From: Streptococcus suis
GTDB taxonomy: Bacteria; Bacillota; Bacilli; Lactobacillales; Streptococcaceae
Length of the DNA: 64,000 bases
NCBI GenBank assembly: GCA_022354845.1
Contig: CP031970.1
Location: 1,054,001-1,118,000, forward strand
Direction of reading: 5' to 3'
Below the pieces are notes generated by a model. That model saw only the letters and a list, made by a program, of their open reading frames with translations, was not told the DNA's origin and ran no database searches. Positions 39,615 to 48,607 of this stretch are shown piece by piece. Positions within the stretch are counted from its first letter, which is position 1. Each line of letters opens with the position of its first letter. The translations under genes were made by a program, and so were the position numbers.

Positions 39615-40360
39615 ACCTCGATAACCCTCGTTTTCTCTTTTATTATATCCAATAAACTGCTTTCTGATGTTTGGCAGATAATGTTGGCTTTTTCGATTGC
39701 AGCAACCTTCACGAAGGAAAATTGTCCAATTTTAGATGCATCCACAAGTACATAACTTTCTTTTGAGTTATCAATAACAGTCCTTTTTATAGTTGCCTCC
39801 TCAACATCTGGTGTTGTCAAGTAGTGTTTGCCAATACCATTCATACCAAGAAATGCCTTGTCAAAATTGAGTTGCCGTATTTGATCTATTGCTACCGCAC
39901 CAACGGAAGCATCTGTTGATTGCTTGACAAACCCACCAATAATAATGGTTTTTATCTTGCGTTCAACTAACTTAACCGCGTGATGAACCGAATTTGTCAC
40001 AACTGTAAGATTCTCTTGATGAAGATAGTCAATCAGCAGTCCTGTAGTGGTTCCGGCGTCTAAAAAGATTACATCTCCATCTCCAATTAGCTGAACCGCT
40101 CGTTCAGCAATCTCTCGTTTTTCTTGAACGTTTTTGACAGATTTCTCCAGTATCGATTCTTCTAACTGTAAATTGCCTGTTGATTCAGCCCCTCCATGCA
40201 CACGTCTCAGTTTTCCCTCATTTTCTAGTTCATCTAAATCCCTACGAACAGTGGACTCAGATGTTTCAAGAATCTCAACTAACTCTTCTAAACGAACATA
40301 CTGTTGTGCCTGTATTCGCTCTAAAATTAGTTGTTTTCGCTCTGATTTGAGTATGTCCAA
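39611..40360 (-). CDS. fruR: Fructose operon repressor, DeoR family (start codon uncertain)
   Basis: A DeoR-type regulator: N-terminal winged helix with SESTVRRDLDELENEGKLRRVHGG, then the sugar-phosphate sensor domain (GDVIFLDAGTTTGLL). The best ribosome site, AGGAGG (40368-40363), is followed eight bases later by ATA, in the position where relatives have ATG-CTC-AAA (MLKSER). TTG at 40360, two bases after the AGGAGG, and GTG at 40363 are alternatives; a GTG at 40396 lies in the promoter -10 and is excluded. The coordinates given use TTG. Likely represses its own operon, relieved by fructose-1-phosphate. Confidence 0.88.
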   Translation of the reverse strand: MDILKSERKQLILERIQAQQYVRLEELVEILETSESTVRRDLDELENEGKLRRVHGGAESTGNLQLEESILEKSVKNVQEKREIAERAVQLIGDGDVIFLDAGTTTGLLIDYLHQENLTVVTNSVHHAVKLVERKIKTIIIGGFVKQSTDASVGAVAIDQIRQLNFDKAFLGMNGIGKHYLTTPDVEEATIKRTVIDNSKESYVLVDASKIGQFSFVKVAAIEKANIICQTSESSLLDIIKEKTRVIEV

Positions 40361-40387
40361 CACCTCCTGCAATCGTTTACAAAATCT

Positions 40388-40415
40388 ATTATACACGAAA
40401 AATTTATCCTGTCAA
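40388..40415 (-). promoter_or_regulatory. Promoter of fruR-fruK-fruA
   Basis: On the minus strand TTGACA, 16 bases, TATAAT: both hexamers are consensus. The start site falls ~15 bases before AGGAGG. Confidence 0.85.
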
Positions 40416-40490
40416 TCATTTTCTTTCAAATACCGTCAATAAACTTCAATTTTAAAATTTTGTCACTTTCCCATTTCAATGTAGCAGGAT

Positions 40491-40513
40491 GAAAAGCTCC
40501 ACTTGAGCTTTTC
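40491..40513. other. Perfect 9 bp hairpin upstream of the fru promoter
   Basis: GAAAAGCTC / GAGCTTTTC with a five-base loop. It lacks a following T tract. The gap 40416-40590 contains no convincing gene. Confidence 0.5.
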
Positions 40514-40590
40514 ACTCATCAAGGCTCTTGACAACGGATATTTTTTCATTTTCGAAGAGAATAAATGGTTCCTATTATTTTATAATGACG

Positions 40591-40621
40591 AAAAAACCGA
40601 TCCATCAAACGATGAATCAGT
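40591..40621 (-). terminator. Terminator of hisC
   Basis: ACTGATTCATC / GATGGATCGGT, 11 pairs including G-U pairs, loop GTTT, then TTTTTT on the minus strand. Confidence 0.8.
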
Positions 40622-40666
40622 CTTATACTTTTTCTCTGTACCATTAAATATTAAACAGAAGATCTA

Positions 40667-41731
40667 CTATTCGGCAGTGGCAATGTTACGTATCATTTCT
40701 TTCATCATTTCCATCTCTTCTTTTCTGCCAATAGCCATTCGAATATGGTTGGACAATTTTCCACTTGGATAATACTTAAAATTCCACTCTTTTTCCAATG
40801 CATAATGATGCAATTCTTGAGCCCATGGTGCAGAAAAAGTTACAAAGTTTGTCTGACTTGGCAGAACACGACAGTTTGGCATTGTTTCCAAAAATTCAAC
40901 AAATGTTGCACGACTACTTTTTATTTCCAGGATTTTTTCTTGAACCAAGTCAGTATATCCAAGGGCCATTGTCCCTATTTTAGCTGTCAGGTTTGGCAAA
41001 CTGTAAGGAGGAATAACCCGATCTAATTCAAAAATAAGTTGCTCGTCTGCAACTGCAAATCCCAGACGGATACCAGCTAAACCAAATGCTTTTGATAAGG
41101 TTCGCAGTACTATCAGATTCTTATATTGATTGATTTGATTAACAAAACTAGTTGTGTCAGAAAATTCTATGTAGGCTTCATCGATCACGACTAAGCCATC
41201 AAAATTGCGTATGAGTTCTTCGACCTCTTTTTCATCAAATGCCACTGAAGAAGGATTATTCGGATTAGAAAACATAATCATTTTCGCTCCTACAAGATTC
41301 GCATAAGCTAGTATATCATCAGCTTTCAGGCGAAGTGTTTCTCCATCACTAGGCAATTCATATTGTTTGAATCGGCTACCATGTAACTGATTGTAAACTT
41401 CGTACATAAAGAAATCAGGATCAATGGTTAAAAAGACCTCATCCACTTTCAGAACCCCTGAAATTAGCATATGGATGATGAAATCTGATCCAACCCCAAC
41501 CGTCAATTGCTGAGGCTGCACCCCAAGATAGGTCGCATAAGTCTCAATCAATTCAGCATACCGATTATCTCCGTAGAAAGATAACTCGCCAGCTGTAACA
41601 GCCTCTAAGGCCTCCTGTAAGAGAAAAGACCAATTAATCAGTCGATTCTCATTATCACCTAAATTGTACTTTGCCTGACCCGGCAATTTATAGGGTTCTA
41701 AATTTTCTATATCTGTTCTAAATAAGCTCAT
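40667..41731 (-). CDS. hisC: Histidinol-phosphate aminotransferase family enzyme
   Basis: A 354-residue fold-type I PLP enzyme. The PLP Lys lies in VLRTLSKAFGLAGIRLG; FSNPNNPSS and VVIDEAYIEF are conserved. No other histidine genes are near, so it may work on other substrates such as aromatic amino acids or phosphonates; the name reflects sequence family. Monocistronic with its own terminator. AAGTAAGAGAAA precedes the ATG. Confidence 0.88.
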   Translation of the reverse strand: MSLFRTDIENLEPYKLPGQAKYNLGDNENRLINWSFLLQEALEAVTAGELSFYGDNRYAELIETYATYLGVQPQQLTVGVGSDFIIHMLISGVLKVDEVFLTIDPDFFMYEVYNQLHGSRFKQYELPSDGETLRLKADDILAYANLVGAKMIMFSNPNNPSSVAFDEKEVEELIRNFDGLVVIDEAYIEFSDTTSFVNQINQYKNLIVLRTLSKAFGLAGIRLGFAVADEQLIFELDRVIPPYSLPNLTAKIGTMALGYTDLVQEKILEIKSSRATFVEFLETMPNCRVLPSQTNFVTFSAPWAQELHHYALEKEWNFKYYPSGKLSNHIRMAIGRKEEMEMMKEMIRNIATAE

Positions 41732-41879
41732 TTTCTCTTACTTTCTATTGTTTTGAACCTATCACATACTTTGGTTCGTTATAAAGCCTCAGGCGCTGAA
41801 AGAAAATTCTCGACAGTTACTATGATACTCTTCGAATAGTGCCAATGATAGATACAAACAAATAACTGATAAAATTTCC

Positions 41880-43223
41880 CTACTGAACCGTTCGTTTTTC
41901 TACAATATGCATACGAATGTTTAAGGTAATACCACAGGCAAAAATACCAACAATCAGACCAACCCAGTAAGCCTTAGGACCTAAATCTGTCGTTCCTTCT
42001 AATAAAAATGCAATTGGAAACGTCAATGACCAAAAAGAAATGAGGCCTAATAAAAATGGGACAGTTGTGTCTTTGTACCCGCGTAGGATTCCCTGTATCG
42101 GAGCTGTAAACGCATCTGCTAACTGGAAGAATAAAGCAAAAACTAAAAAATCTGCCGTCAAACTGATAAACACCGGATTTTGACCATACCAACCCGCCAC
42201 CATTTGCCGATTAAAATAGAGAAATGTTAGGGTTAAACCAGCAAATAAAATGGCGGTCAAACGACCGATAATTGCATACTGACGCGCCGCTTGAGGCCGG
42301 TTTGCACCGATTTCATATGAAATCACAATCGGTAAGGCCATAGAAACACTAACTGGGAAAGCATATAACAAGGTAGCAAAATTCATTGCAGACTGGTGAG
42401 CAGCAATGACCTGAGAAGAAAATTTTGCCATTTGTAAACTGACAACTGCAAAAATAGCAACTTCAGCAAAGACTTGCAAACCAATTGGAAGGCCCAATTT
42501 TAACCCAGCCTTTAAGAGGGAGGATTGAACAGGGCTCCATTGCCACAGTTGATACGAAGCGATAAGCTTATTTTTAAGCATGACTAAGATAATGACCACT
42601 AGGACAGCCCAATAGGCTAAAGCAGTTCCCAACCCAGCTCCTGCCCCGCCCAAAGTCGGGAATCCCAGCTTACCATAAATAAATAGATAATTGAATAAGC
42701 TATTAAAGGGAACTAGCAATAACATTAATTTCATAGACAAGCGTGTCATCCCTAAAGCATCGAAAAATGAACGGCAGACACTAAAGAGTAAAAGAGGCAA
42801 AATTCCAATAGAAATGTAGTTAAGATACGATTTTGCTATAGACTCTACCTCAGCGTCCAAGTGCAACAGACCAAGGACCGGACCCGCAACAACCTTTACC
42901 AATACAAACAAGATGACTGCCAAACCAAGAGCTAGATAAACAAATTGGTGGAATTCCTCTCTGATTTTATCACGTTTTCCCCGCCCTAAGTGATGACCAA
43001 TAATAGGAACCATAGCGGAAACAATTCCTGTTAGAAAAGAGAAAAACGGATTCCAAAGACTTGTTGCCATAGAAACTCCTGCTAAATCAAGGGTCCGATA
43101 TTGACCAGTCATCATTGTATCAATAAAAGATGCAGAAAAATTAGCAAATTGATAAATGAGAATGGGGAGAAAAATCTTTAAAAAAAGCAGAAACTTTTCT
43201 TTTCGAGTGTGAGTTGGATACAT
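41880..43223 (-). CDS. MATE family multidrug/Na+ antiporter
   Basis: A 447-residue protein with twelve predicted helices in two MatE halves. The N-terminal helix IYQFANFSASFIDTMMTGQY and the VPIIGHHLGRGKRDKIREE cytoplasmic loop are typical. ATG 43223 (MYPTHTRKEK) is chosen for its spacing to AAAAGGA; an ATG two codons earlier overlaps that site. NorM/DinF-like drug or toxin export is inferred; substrate unknown. Confidence 0.9.
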   Translation of the reverse strand: MYPTHTRKEKFLLFLKIFLPILIYQFANFSASFIDTMMTGQYRTLDLAGVSMATSLWNPFFSFLTGIVSAMVPIIGHHLGRGKRDKIREEFHQFVYLALGLAVILFVLVKVVAGPVLGLLHLDAEVESIAKSYLNYISIGILPLLLFSVCRSFFDALGMTRLSMKLMLLLVPFNSLFNYLFIYGKLGFPTLGGAGAGLGTALAYWAVLVVIILVMLKNKLIASYQLWQWSPVQSSLLKAGLKLGLPIGLQVFAEVAIFAVVSLQMAKFSSQVIAAHQSAMNFATLLYAFPVSVSMALPIVISYEIGANRPQAARQYAIIGRLTAILFAGLTLTFLYFNRQMVAGWYGQNPVFISLTADFLVFALFFQLADAFTAPIQGILRGYKDTTVPFLLGLISFWSLTFPIAFLLEGTTDLGPKAYWVGLIVGIFACGITLNIRMHIVEKRTVQ

Positions 43224-43273
43224 AATCATTCCTTTTTATTCTAAGGTACCTTTTTATCGAAAACAATCGAATT

Positions 43274-43808
43274 ATACTCATCGAAAATCAAAATTAACTG
43301 TTGTCTAGAGCCTTGATGAGTGGGAGTGGGAAAGAACTCGACCACTCAAAAAAGAGTTCGTCAACAAGTCTTTATTTCAAGTTGTTGAGCTGAAACAGTC
43401 TATTCCCAGACATCAATTTATGTGAGCTGACGGCAGTCAGCTTATATCTCCCACTTTAAAAGGTCTCCCAGACCTTTTAAACTCCCACCCACGCACAGCT
43501 CAAACTGTCTGGGAGACAGTTTGAGGTTGGAAATGGAGCGAACTTTGTTCGCAACAGTCGTAATGGTCAGATTTGGAGTGTGAAACACGAACAAATCTGC
43601 CAACCAACCACTGCGCTGAGATGTTGACACGAATTCTGAGAAGCGAGGCTGGACTTTCTGTCCACCCTCAACCTGTTACCTTGAAACAAGAAAGTAACAG
43701 AGTTCTGTCTTCTGCTCAATGACGAGAACACAATTCTCTATATTTTCCAGCCTTCAACTATCTCCCAGATAGGTGAAGTTATGCTACTTTTGATTCTCAT
43801 TGACTATT
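43274..43808. repeat. 0.5 kb array of perfect hairpins with imperfect terminal inverted repeats
   Basis: The ends TACTCATCGAAAATCAAAA and, from the other strand, TAGTCAATGAGAATCAAAA are inverted relatives. Inside are at least eight palindromes: 43425-43442, 43455-43481 (12 bp arms, loop CCC), 43499-43525 (12 bp, loop GGG), 43538-43552, 43568-43599, 43650-43664, 43673-43700 and 43752-43778 (12 bp, one mismatch, loop CCC). Three share TCT-CCC/GGG-AGA at the tip with unrelated arms. No open frame of note is present. It could be a MITE-like element or a composite of several. Confidence 0.6.
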
Positions 43809-43865
43809 ATTTTCTAACTGTCAAAGGGGGCCTCTATTATTGTATCAGGACTGAAAGCATTCTGC

Positions 43866-43895
43866 AAACAAAGAAAGGACCTGCAATGCAAGTCC
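43866..43895 (-). terminator. Terminator of guaC
   Basis: GGACTTG / CAGGTCC stem with G-U pairs and a five-base loop, followed by TTTCTTTGTTTG on the minus strand. Confidence 0.7.
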
Positions 43896-43902
43896 AATGG
43901 AA

Positions 43903-44886
43903 TTATAAGGAGTCACCGTTCCAAATTGAATTTTTTACTACAACATAATCCACATGTTTTAAGCTTGTGAGATCACGCCCACCAGCATAAGAAATAGAAG
44001 ATTGCAAATCTTGCTCCATTTCAATCAGAGTATCTTTCAAGTGACCTTTAGCAGGCAATAAAATTTTCTTACCCTCAACGTTTTTATAATCACCTTTTTG
44101 GTATTCAGATGCAGAACCATAGTACTCTTTAAACTTCTCACCATCTACTTCTACTGTTTTTCCTGGGCTTTCAATATGTCCTGCAAAAAGCGAACCAATC
44201 ATAACCATGCTTGCCCCGAAACGAATGGATTTAGCAATATCTCCGTGGGTACGGATACCGCCGTCCGCAATGATTGGTTTACGAGCTGCTTTTGCACACC
44301 AACGTAGCGCAGCCAATTGCCAACCACCTGTACCAAAACCTGTTTTTACTTTAGTTATACATACTTTCCCTGGGCCGATACCAACTTTCGTGGCATCTGC
44401 ACCAGCATTCTCCAATTCACGGACCGCTTCTGGTGTGCCAACATTTCCAGCAATCACAAATGTTTCTGGCAATTCTTTTTTAATATGCTGAATCATATTT
44501 ATCACACTATCAGCATGACCATGAGCAATATCAATGGTAATAAACTCAGGAGCATCTGCTTTCAAACTTGATACAAAGTCATATTCATATTCTTTTACAC
44601 CAACAGAGATAGAAGCTATCAAGCCCTGTTCATGCATGCGTTTGATAAATGGAAGACGGCCGGCTTCATCGAAACGGTGCATAATATAGAAATAACCATC
44701 CTTTGCTAACATCTCTGCAACATCTTCATCTATTATCGTCTGCATATTGGCCGGAACTACAGGTAACTTAAAGCTGTACTTTCCCAGAGTTACACTTGTA
44801 TCTGCCTCTGAACGACTATTGATAATACATTTATTTGGGATAAGCTGAATATCTTCGTAGTCAAAAATTGGAGTCTCGTTAATCAT
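43903..44886 (-). CDS. guaC: GMP reductase
   Basis: GuaC (327 aa) converts GMP to IMP with NADPH, recycling guanine nucleotides. IMPDH/GMPR fold: [19 protein letters not shown] carries the catalytic Cys, and [19 protein letters not shown] binds the phosphate. No CBS domains, as expected. GAGGTGCG precedes the ATG; a consensus promoter lies 75 bases upstream. I see no purine riboswitch in the AT-rich leader. Confidence 0.95.
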   Translation of the reverse strand: MINETPIFDYEDIQLIPNKCIINSRSEADTSVTLGKYSFKLPVVPANMQTIIDEDVAEMLAKDGYFYIMHRFDEAGRLPFIKRMHEQGLIASISVGVKEYEYDFVSSLKADAPEFITIDIAHGHADSVINMIQHIKKELPETFVIAGNVGTPEAVRELENAGADATKVGIGPGKVCITKVKTGFGTGGWQLAALRWCAKAARKPIIADGGIRTHGDIAKSIRFGASMVMIGSLFAGHIESPGKTVEVDGEKFKEYYGSASEYQKGDYKNVEGKKILLPAKGHLKDTLIEMEQDLQSSISYAGGRDLTSLKHVDYVVVKNSIWNGDSL

Positions 44887-44959
44887 AATCGCACCTCTAT
44901 TTCATATAATTTTCAGAAAAAACGATAAATTTTCGTAATTAAACGAATTCATATGTATT

Positions 44960-44988
44960 ATTATAGTTTATTGTTTGGTTTTTGTCAA
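44960..44988 (-). promoter_or_regulatory. guaC promoter
   Basis: TTGACA, 17 bases, TATAAT on the minus strand. The 44989-45140 stretch upstream is AT-rich with two inverted repeats (GATAAT/ATTATC; TTCAGAAT/ATTCTGAA) and no gene. Confidence 0.85.
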
Positions 44989-45140
44989 TGATAATTAAGA
45001 ATATTATCAAATCATTCGTATATTCTATTATTTTTTATTTTTCTGATAAACAAATATCGTGATTGTTCAGAATTTAAGAAAGATTTCTAGTATTTTCAAA
45101 TAAATATTCTGAATTTACCATATATTTCTGTCTCAAAAAC

Positions 45141-45168
45141 AAAAAAATCTCCAAAAACGGAAGATTTT
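45141..45168 (-). terminator. Terminator of nth
   Basis: AAAATCTTCC / GGAGATTTT around a T-rich loop, followed by TTTTTTG on the minus strand; it overlaps the nth stop. Confidence 0.7.
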
Positions 45169-45791
45169 TAATCAAATTTATATAATTGCGGATATTTGTG
45201 ACACTCAGGATTCTTTGGATGGCATACTTCTCTTCCAAAATAAATCATCGCCTGATGAGCTGGAAGCCAGAGTTCAGGAGGTAAGACTTCCATGACTCGT
45301 TTTTCTGTTTCCAGGGGTGTAGCCGATTTTTTGACAATATCGTGGTGTTTACAAATCCGTCCCACGTGGGTATCAACTGCAAAGGCTGGGATTCCGAAAC
45401 CGACACTTAAGACAACATTGGCCGTTTTTCTTCCCACTCCTGCCAGAGCTTCTAATTCCTCACGAGTCTGCGGAACAATGCCATTATGCCGTTCAATCAA
45501 CTGCTGGGCACAGTCTTTTAAAAACTTTGCCTTGTTTCGGTACAAACCCAAACGAGAAATATAAGGCTCAATATCCTTCACTTCTGCTACCGCCATGGCT
45601 TGGGGCGTAGAGAAAGCTGCGAACAAACCAGGTGTTGCCTTATTCACCGCAGCGTCTGTAGTTTGAGCAGAAAGTAACACAGCGCACAACAGCTCGAAAT
45701 GATTATGAAAATCCAAACTAGGTTTGGCATCAGGATAGAGTGCAATAATTTCTTCAATAACTTTTCTAGCACGTTTTTTTGATAATACCAT
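45168..45791 (-). CDS. nth: Endonuclease III
   Basis: Nth (207 aa) is a base-excision glycosylase/AP lyase for oxidised pyrimidines. HhH motif with catalytic Lys, ALAGVGRKTANVVLS, and catalytic Asp in FAVDTHVGRI. The C-terminus reads CHPKNPECHKYPQLYKFD: only two of the four Cys of the usual [4Fe-4S] loop are present, so the cluster is probably absent. The start MVLSKKRAR has no Shine-Dalgarno; TGTTATAAT ends six bases before the ATG, predicting a leaderless mRNA. Confidence 0.94.
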   Translation of the reverse strand: MVLSKKRARKVIEEIIALYPDAKPSLDFHNHFELLCAVLLSAQTTDAAVNKATPGLFAAFSTPQAMAVAEVKDIEPYISRLGLYRNKAKFLKDCAQQLIERHNGIVPQTREELEALAGVGRKTANVVLSVGFGIPAFAVDTHVGRICKHHDIVKKSATPLETEKRVMEVLPPELWLPAHQAMIYFGREVCHPKNPECHKYPQLYKFD

Positions 45792-45797
45792 AAAACC

Positions 45798-45806
45798 ATT
45801 ATAACA
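45798..45806 (-). promoter_or_regulatory. Extended -10 promoter of nth, leaderless spacing
   Basis: TGTTATAAT on the minus strand, then GGTTTT, then the ATG. No clear -35. Confidence 0.6.
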
Positions 45807-45880
45807 TACGATAAATGAGAAACGAAATCAGAATGCCTAAGGTATTAACAACCTTTCGATGGAAAATTGATACTAACTAT

Positions 45881-47419
45881 CTAAGCACCTTCGAGTATCT
45901 TACGAACAGTGTGAATTTTTGAAATTGGAACTGCAACGAGCAAGGAATCACCCATAAAAAGTTGGCTGTTTCCTTTCACAATCCTAGACTTTCCGTGATG
46001 AATTTGGCTGGTAATCAAGCATGAATCCGGCAAACGTAACTCACTTACAAAGGTTTGATCCAAAGTTTCGTTGACCACAACCTCTATTAAGGTCATATGT
46101 TCTTGCTGTTCTACTTCTACTGGCAGAATTTTTTCCAACATCGCTTCGTAGACAGGCGCGCCACCTAAGATGTCCATTATCACATAGGAACTCAAAGCCA
46201 CCAACCCAATGACCATCAATTGATTCAAACTTCCTACCATTTCAGTTACTAGAATAATAGCAGTTAGAGGAGCTTTGGAAATCGCTGAAAAGAAGCCTGC
46301 CATCCCCAATACAATAAACAATAGCATCTGGTCCTGACTGATGAAACCAATATCAAGGAAGAACCGTGCAACAAATAGACCAAGGAGACTTCCCAAGGTT
46401 AATATAGGCAAAAAGATCCCCCCTGGTAAACCAGAACCATAAGAAATCATACTCCATACAAATCGTATTAAAATCAAGATTGCTAATGTCAGTAGCCCTT
46501 GATCCAGATGTGGAAGCTCTAAAATCAACTGATGCCCGCCACCCAATAGATTAGGGAAATAATAACCAATCGGCATGATGAACAAAAAGGCAAATACACT
46601 ATAATACGGAGCTGGGAGAGGAATGATTTTTGCAAGCATGGTATAGAAAACTTGTATGTTGAGGATAACAACTTCATATACATATCCAGCAAGCCCAAGG
46701 AAAATACCAAGTAAGATATAGATCCAATATTGGTCAAGAGATAGTAGCTGCAAATCTTCCGGCATGTGCAAAACAGGTGTTAATCCAAAAACATGTAAGG
46801 AAATAAAGTTTGCAGTGATACTAGCAGCTAAGGCTGAGACCCAAACCAGCCGCGAAAACTGATGATAGACTTCCTCTACAACAAATAAAAGTCCAGCTAT
46901 TGGGGCATTGAAAGCCGCTGCCAAACCAGCCGCGGCACCACTAGCAATTAAACTCCTTCTTTCCATTTCACTGGATTTAAGAAGAACTGATACACCTTTA
47001 GCTGTTACAGCACCTAGTTGAATACTGGGACCTTCTCGACCCAGCATTAAGCCCGGTGCAATGGATAAAACGCCACCGATAAATTTTTTCCAAAGAACTG
47101 ACCACCAACTTAAATCCATCAATCCTTTTAGTTCCGCTTCAACTTGAGGAATTCCGGAACCTTTTGCATTGGGTTCGTACTTAATCAAGAGGCCAACAAG
47201 TAAAGCTATAACCAGATAAAGCCCTCCAATAAGAAGTAAATAGATTGGATTGTCTGTTGCCAGAGAATAGAGGTGTGAAAAAACACCAAATAGTTTTTCA
47301 ATGGCTAAGCGAAATACAACAACCACTAAACCAGCAGCAATACCAACTATACTACCACGCAGAACCGAATAGAGGATTGATTGCGAAATAAAACTAACTT
47401 CTTTCCGGTGATTTTCCAT
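45881..47419 (-). CDS. ClC family chloride channel/H+ antiporter with TrkA-C domain
   Basis: A 512-residue protein. ClC selectivity motifs: GSGIPQVEAEL, GREGPSIQLG (with the gating Glu) and GLPGGIFLPILTLG. The C-terminal ~75 residues form a TrkA-C type ligand-binding domain. ATG 47419 (MENHRKEVSF) follows AAAGGAAAT; the frame extends further up but without a site. The gating Glu suggests an exchanger, perhaps for chloride or fluoride; not decidable here. Confidence 0.92.
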   Translation of the reverse strand: MENHRKEVSFISQSILYSVLRGSIVGIAAGLVVVVFRLAIEKLFGVFSHLYSLATDNPIYLLLIGGLYLVIALLVGLLIKYEPNAKGSGIPQVEAELKGLMDLSWWSVLWKKFIGGVLSIAPGLMLGREGPSIQLGAVTAKGVSVLLKSSEMERRSLIASGAAAGLAAAFNAPIAGLLFVVEEVYHQFSRLVWVSALAASITANFISLHVFGLTPVLHMPEDLQLLSLDQYWIYILLGIFLGLAGYVYEVVILNIQVFYTMLAKIIPLPAPYYSVFAFLFIMPIGYYFPNLLGGGHQLILELPHLDQGLLTLAILILIRFVWSMISYGSGLPGGIFLPILTLGSLLGLFVARFFLDIGFISQDQMLLFIVLGMAGFFSAISKAPLTAIILVTEMVGSLNQLMVIGLVALSSYVIMDILGGAPVYEAMLEKILPVEVEQQEHMTLIEVVVNETLDQTFVSELRLPDSCLITSQIHHGKSRIVKGNSQLFMGDSLLVAVPISKIHTVRKILEGA

Positions 47420-47536
47420 TGGAATTTCCTTTCCATTATTTCTATAGTATACACGCCCAAAAAATGGAAGCAATATGTACTTAGTAAAGAACCTCACTCC
47501 CATTCTTATATTTTTGTTGCTACCTGTCCAATCAAA

Positions 47537-48607
47537 TTATTTACGATACATTTTAAATTGGAGGTACAAATCATTGTAAGAACCAAGTAGTTCTTTTCCT
47601 AAATTTTCATAAACTTCCATCTGCTTCATCGTTTCCTCAGAAGGATAGAAAGCTTCATCACTTTGTGTTTCTTCATCCAACATAGCCTTGGCTGAAGGAA
47701 TTGGAGTGGAATAACCCACGTATTCTGCATTACGCAATGCATTTTCAGGACGGAGCATGAAACTTATAAAAGCATAGGCGCCATCAATGTTATTAGCTGA
47801 TTTGGGAATTACCATGTTATCAAACCAAAGGTTCGATCCTTTCGATGGCACGACATAGTGAAGATGTTCATTTCCATCCAACATTTCACTGGCTTCACCT
47901 GAGAAAGACACCGCAATGGCTGCTGCATCTTGTATCATATAGCCCTTTATTTCATCAGCAACAATAGCCTTGATATTTGGTGTCAGGTTGTAGAGATGTT
48001 CAGCTGCTTCTTCAATCTCTACAGGATTTTTAGAATTCAGGCTATAACCTAGGGATTGTAGACCAAAGCCCATAACCTCACGCACGCCATCAATTAACAT
48101 GATGTTGTCACGGTATTCGTCGGACCATAGGTCTTCCCACTCTTGAGGAGGATTTTCAACCATAGTATCGTTGTACACAATCCCCAAGGTTCCCCAGAAG
48201 TAGGGGATAGAATAGTCATTATTCTTATCAAAGCTCAATCCCATAAATTGAGGGTCAATGTTCTCCAAACCTTCGATTTTAGACTTATCGAGCTTAACCA
48301 GCATATTTTCTTCCGTCATTTTGGAAATCATATATTCTGATGGAACTGCTAAATCGTAGGTTGTTCCACCCTGCTTGATCTTTGTGTACATGGACTCATT
48401 GGAATCAAAAGTCTGATAATCAACCTGAATTCCTGTCTCGACAGTAAATTCATCTAGTAATTCAGGATCAATATAATCGCCCCAATTATAGATAACCAAT
48501 TTATCTATCATTCCTTGTGTCGAATCAGCTTCTAACTTGTAGCTGATTCCCCATAAAACAAGAATAATAGCTACAATACCTACAAAAAATGAATACAGTC
48601 GTTTCAT
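47537..48607 (-). CDS. potD: Spermidine/putrescine ABC transporter substrate-binding protein
   Basis: PotD (356 aa) with an N-terminal hydrophobic anchor (~3-20) and no lipobox Cys, followed by LVIYNWGDYIDPELL, the conserved start of polyamine-binding proteins, and WGTLGIVYNDTMV. It captures polyamines outside the membrane for PotBC. Its ATG overlaps the potC stop by one base. Confidence 0.95.
   Translation of the reverse strand: MKRLYSFFVGIVAIILVLWGISYKLEADSTQGMIDKLVIYNWGDYIDPELLDEFTVETGIQVDYQTFDSNESMYTKIKQGGTTYDLAVPSEYMISKMTEENMLVKLDKSKIEGLENIDPQFMGLSFDKNNDYSIPYFWGTLGIVYNDTMVENPPQEWEDLWSDEYRDNIMLIDGVREVMGFGLQSLGYSLNSKNPVEIEEAAEHLYNLTPNIKAIVADEIKGYMIQDAAAIAVSFSGEASEMLDGNEHLHYVVPSKGSNLWFDNMVIPKSANNIDGAYAFISFMLRPENALRNAEYVGYSTPIPSAKAMLDEETQSDEAFYPSEETMKQMEVYENLGKELLGSYNDLYLQFKMYRK

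Noticed and set aside
40361..40396. GTG at 40396 as the fruR start
   Set aside because: It overlaps the TATAAT of the fru promoter, so it would lie upstream of the transcript.
40503..40772. A plus-strand frame between fruR and hisC
   Set aside because: It overlaps the hisC 3' end and its terminator, and begins inside a hairpin; no ribosome site.
40667..41731. Part of a histidine operon
   Set aside because: No other his gene is near; hisC is flanked by the fru operon and a MATE gene.
43274..43808. CRISPR array
   Set aside because: The repeated items are palindromes of different sequence and irregular spacing, not identical direct repeats with unique spacers.
44887..45160. Purine riboswitch upstream of guaC
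   Set aside because: The leader is AT-rich and lacks the aptamer core; only a standard promoter and simple inverted repeats are seen.
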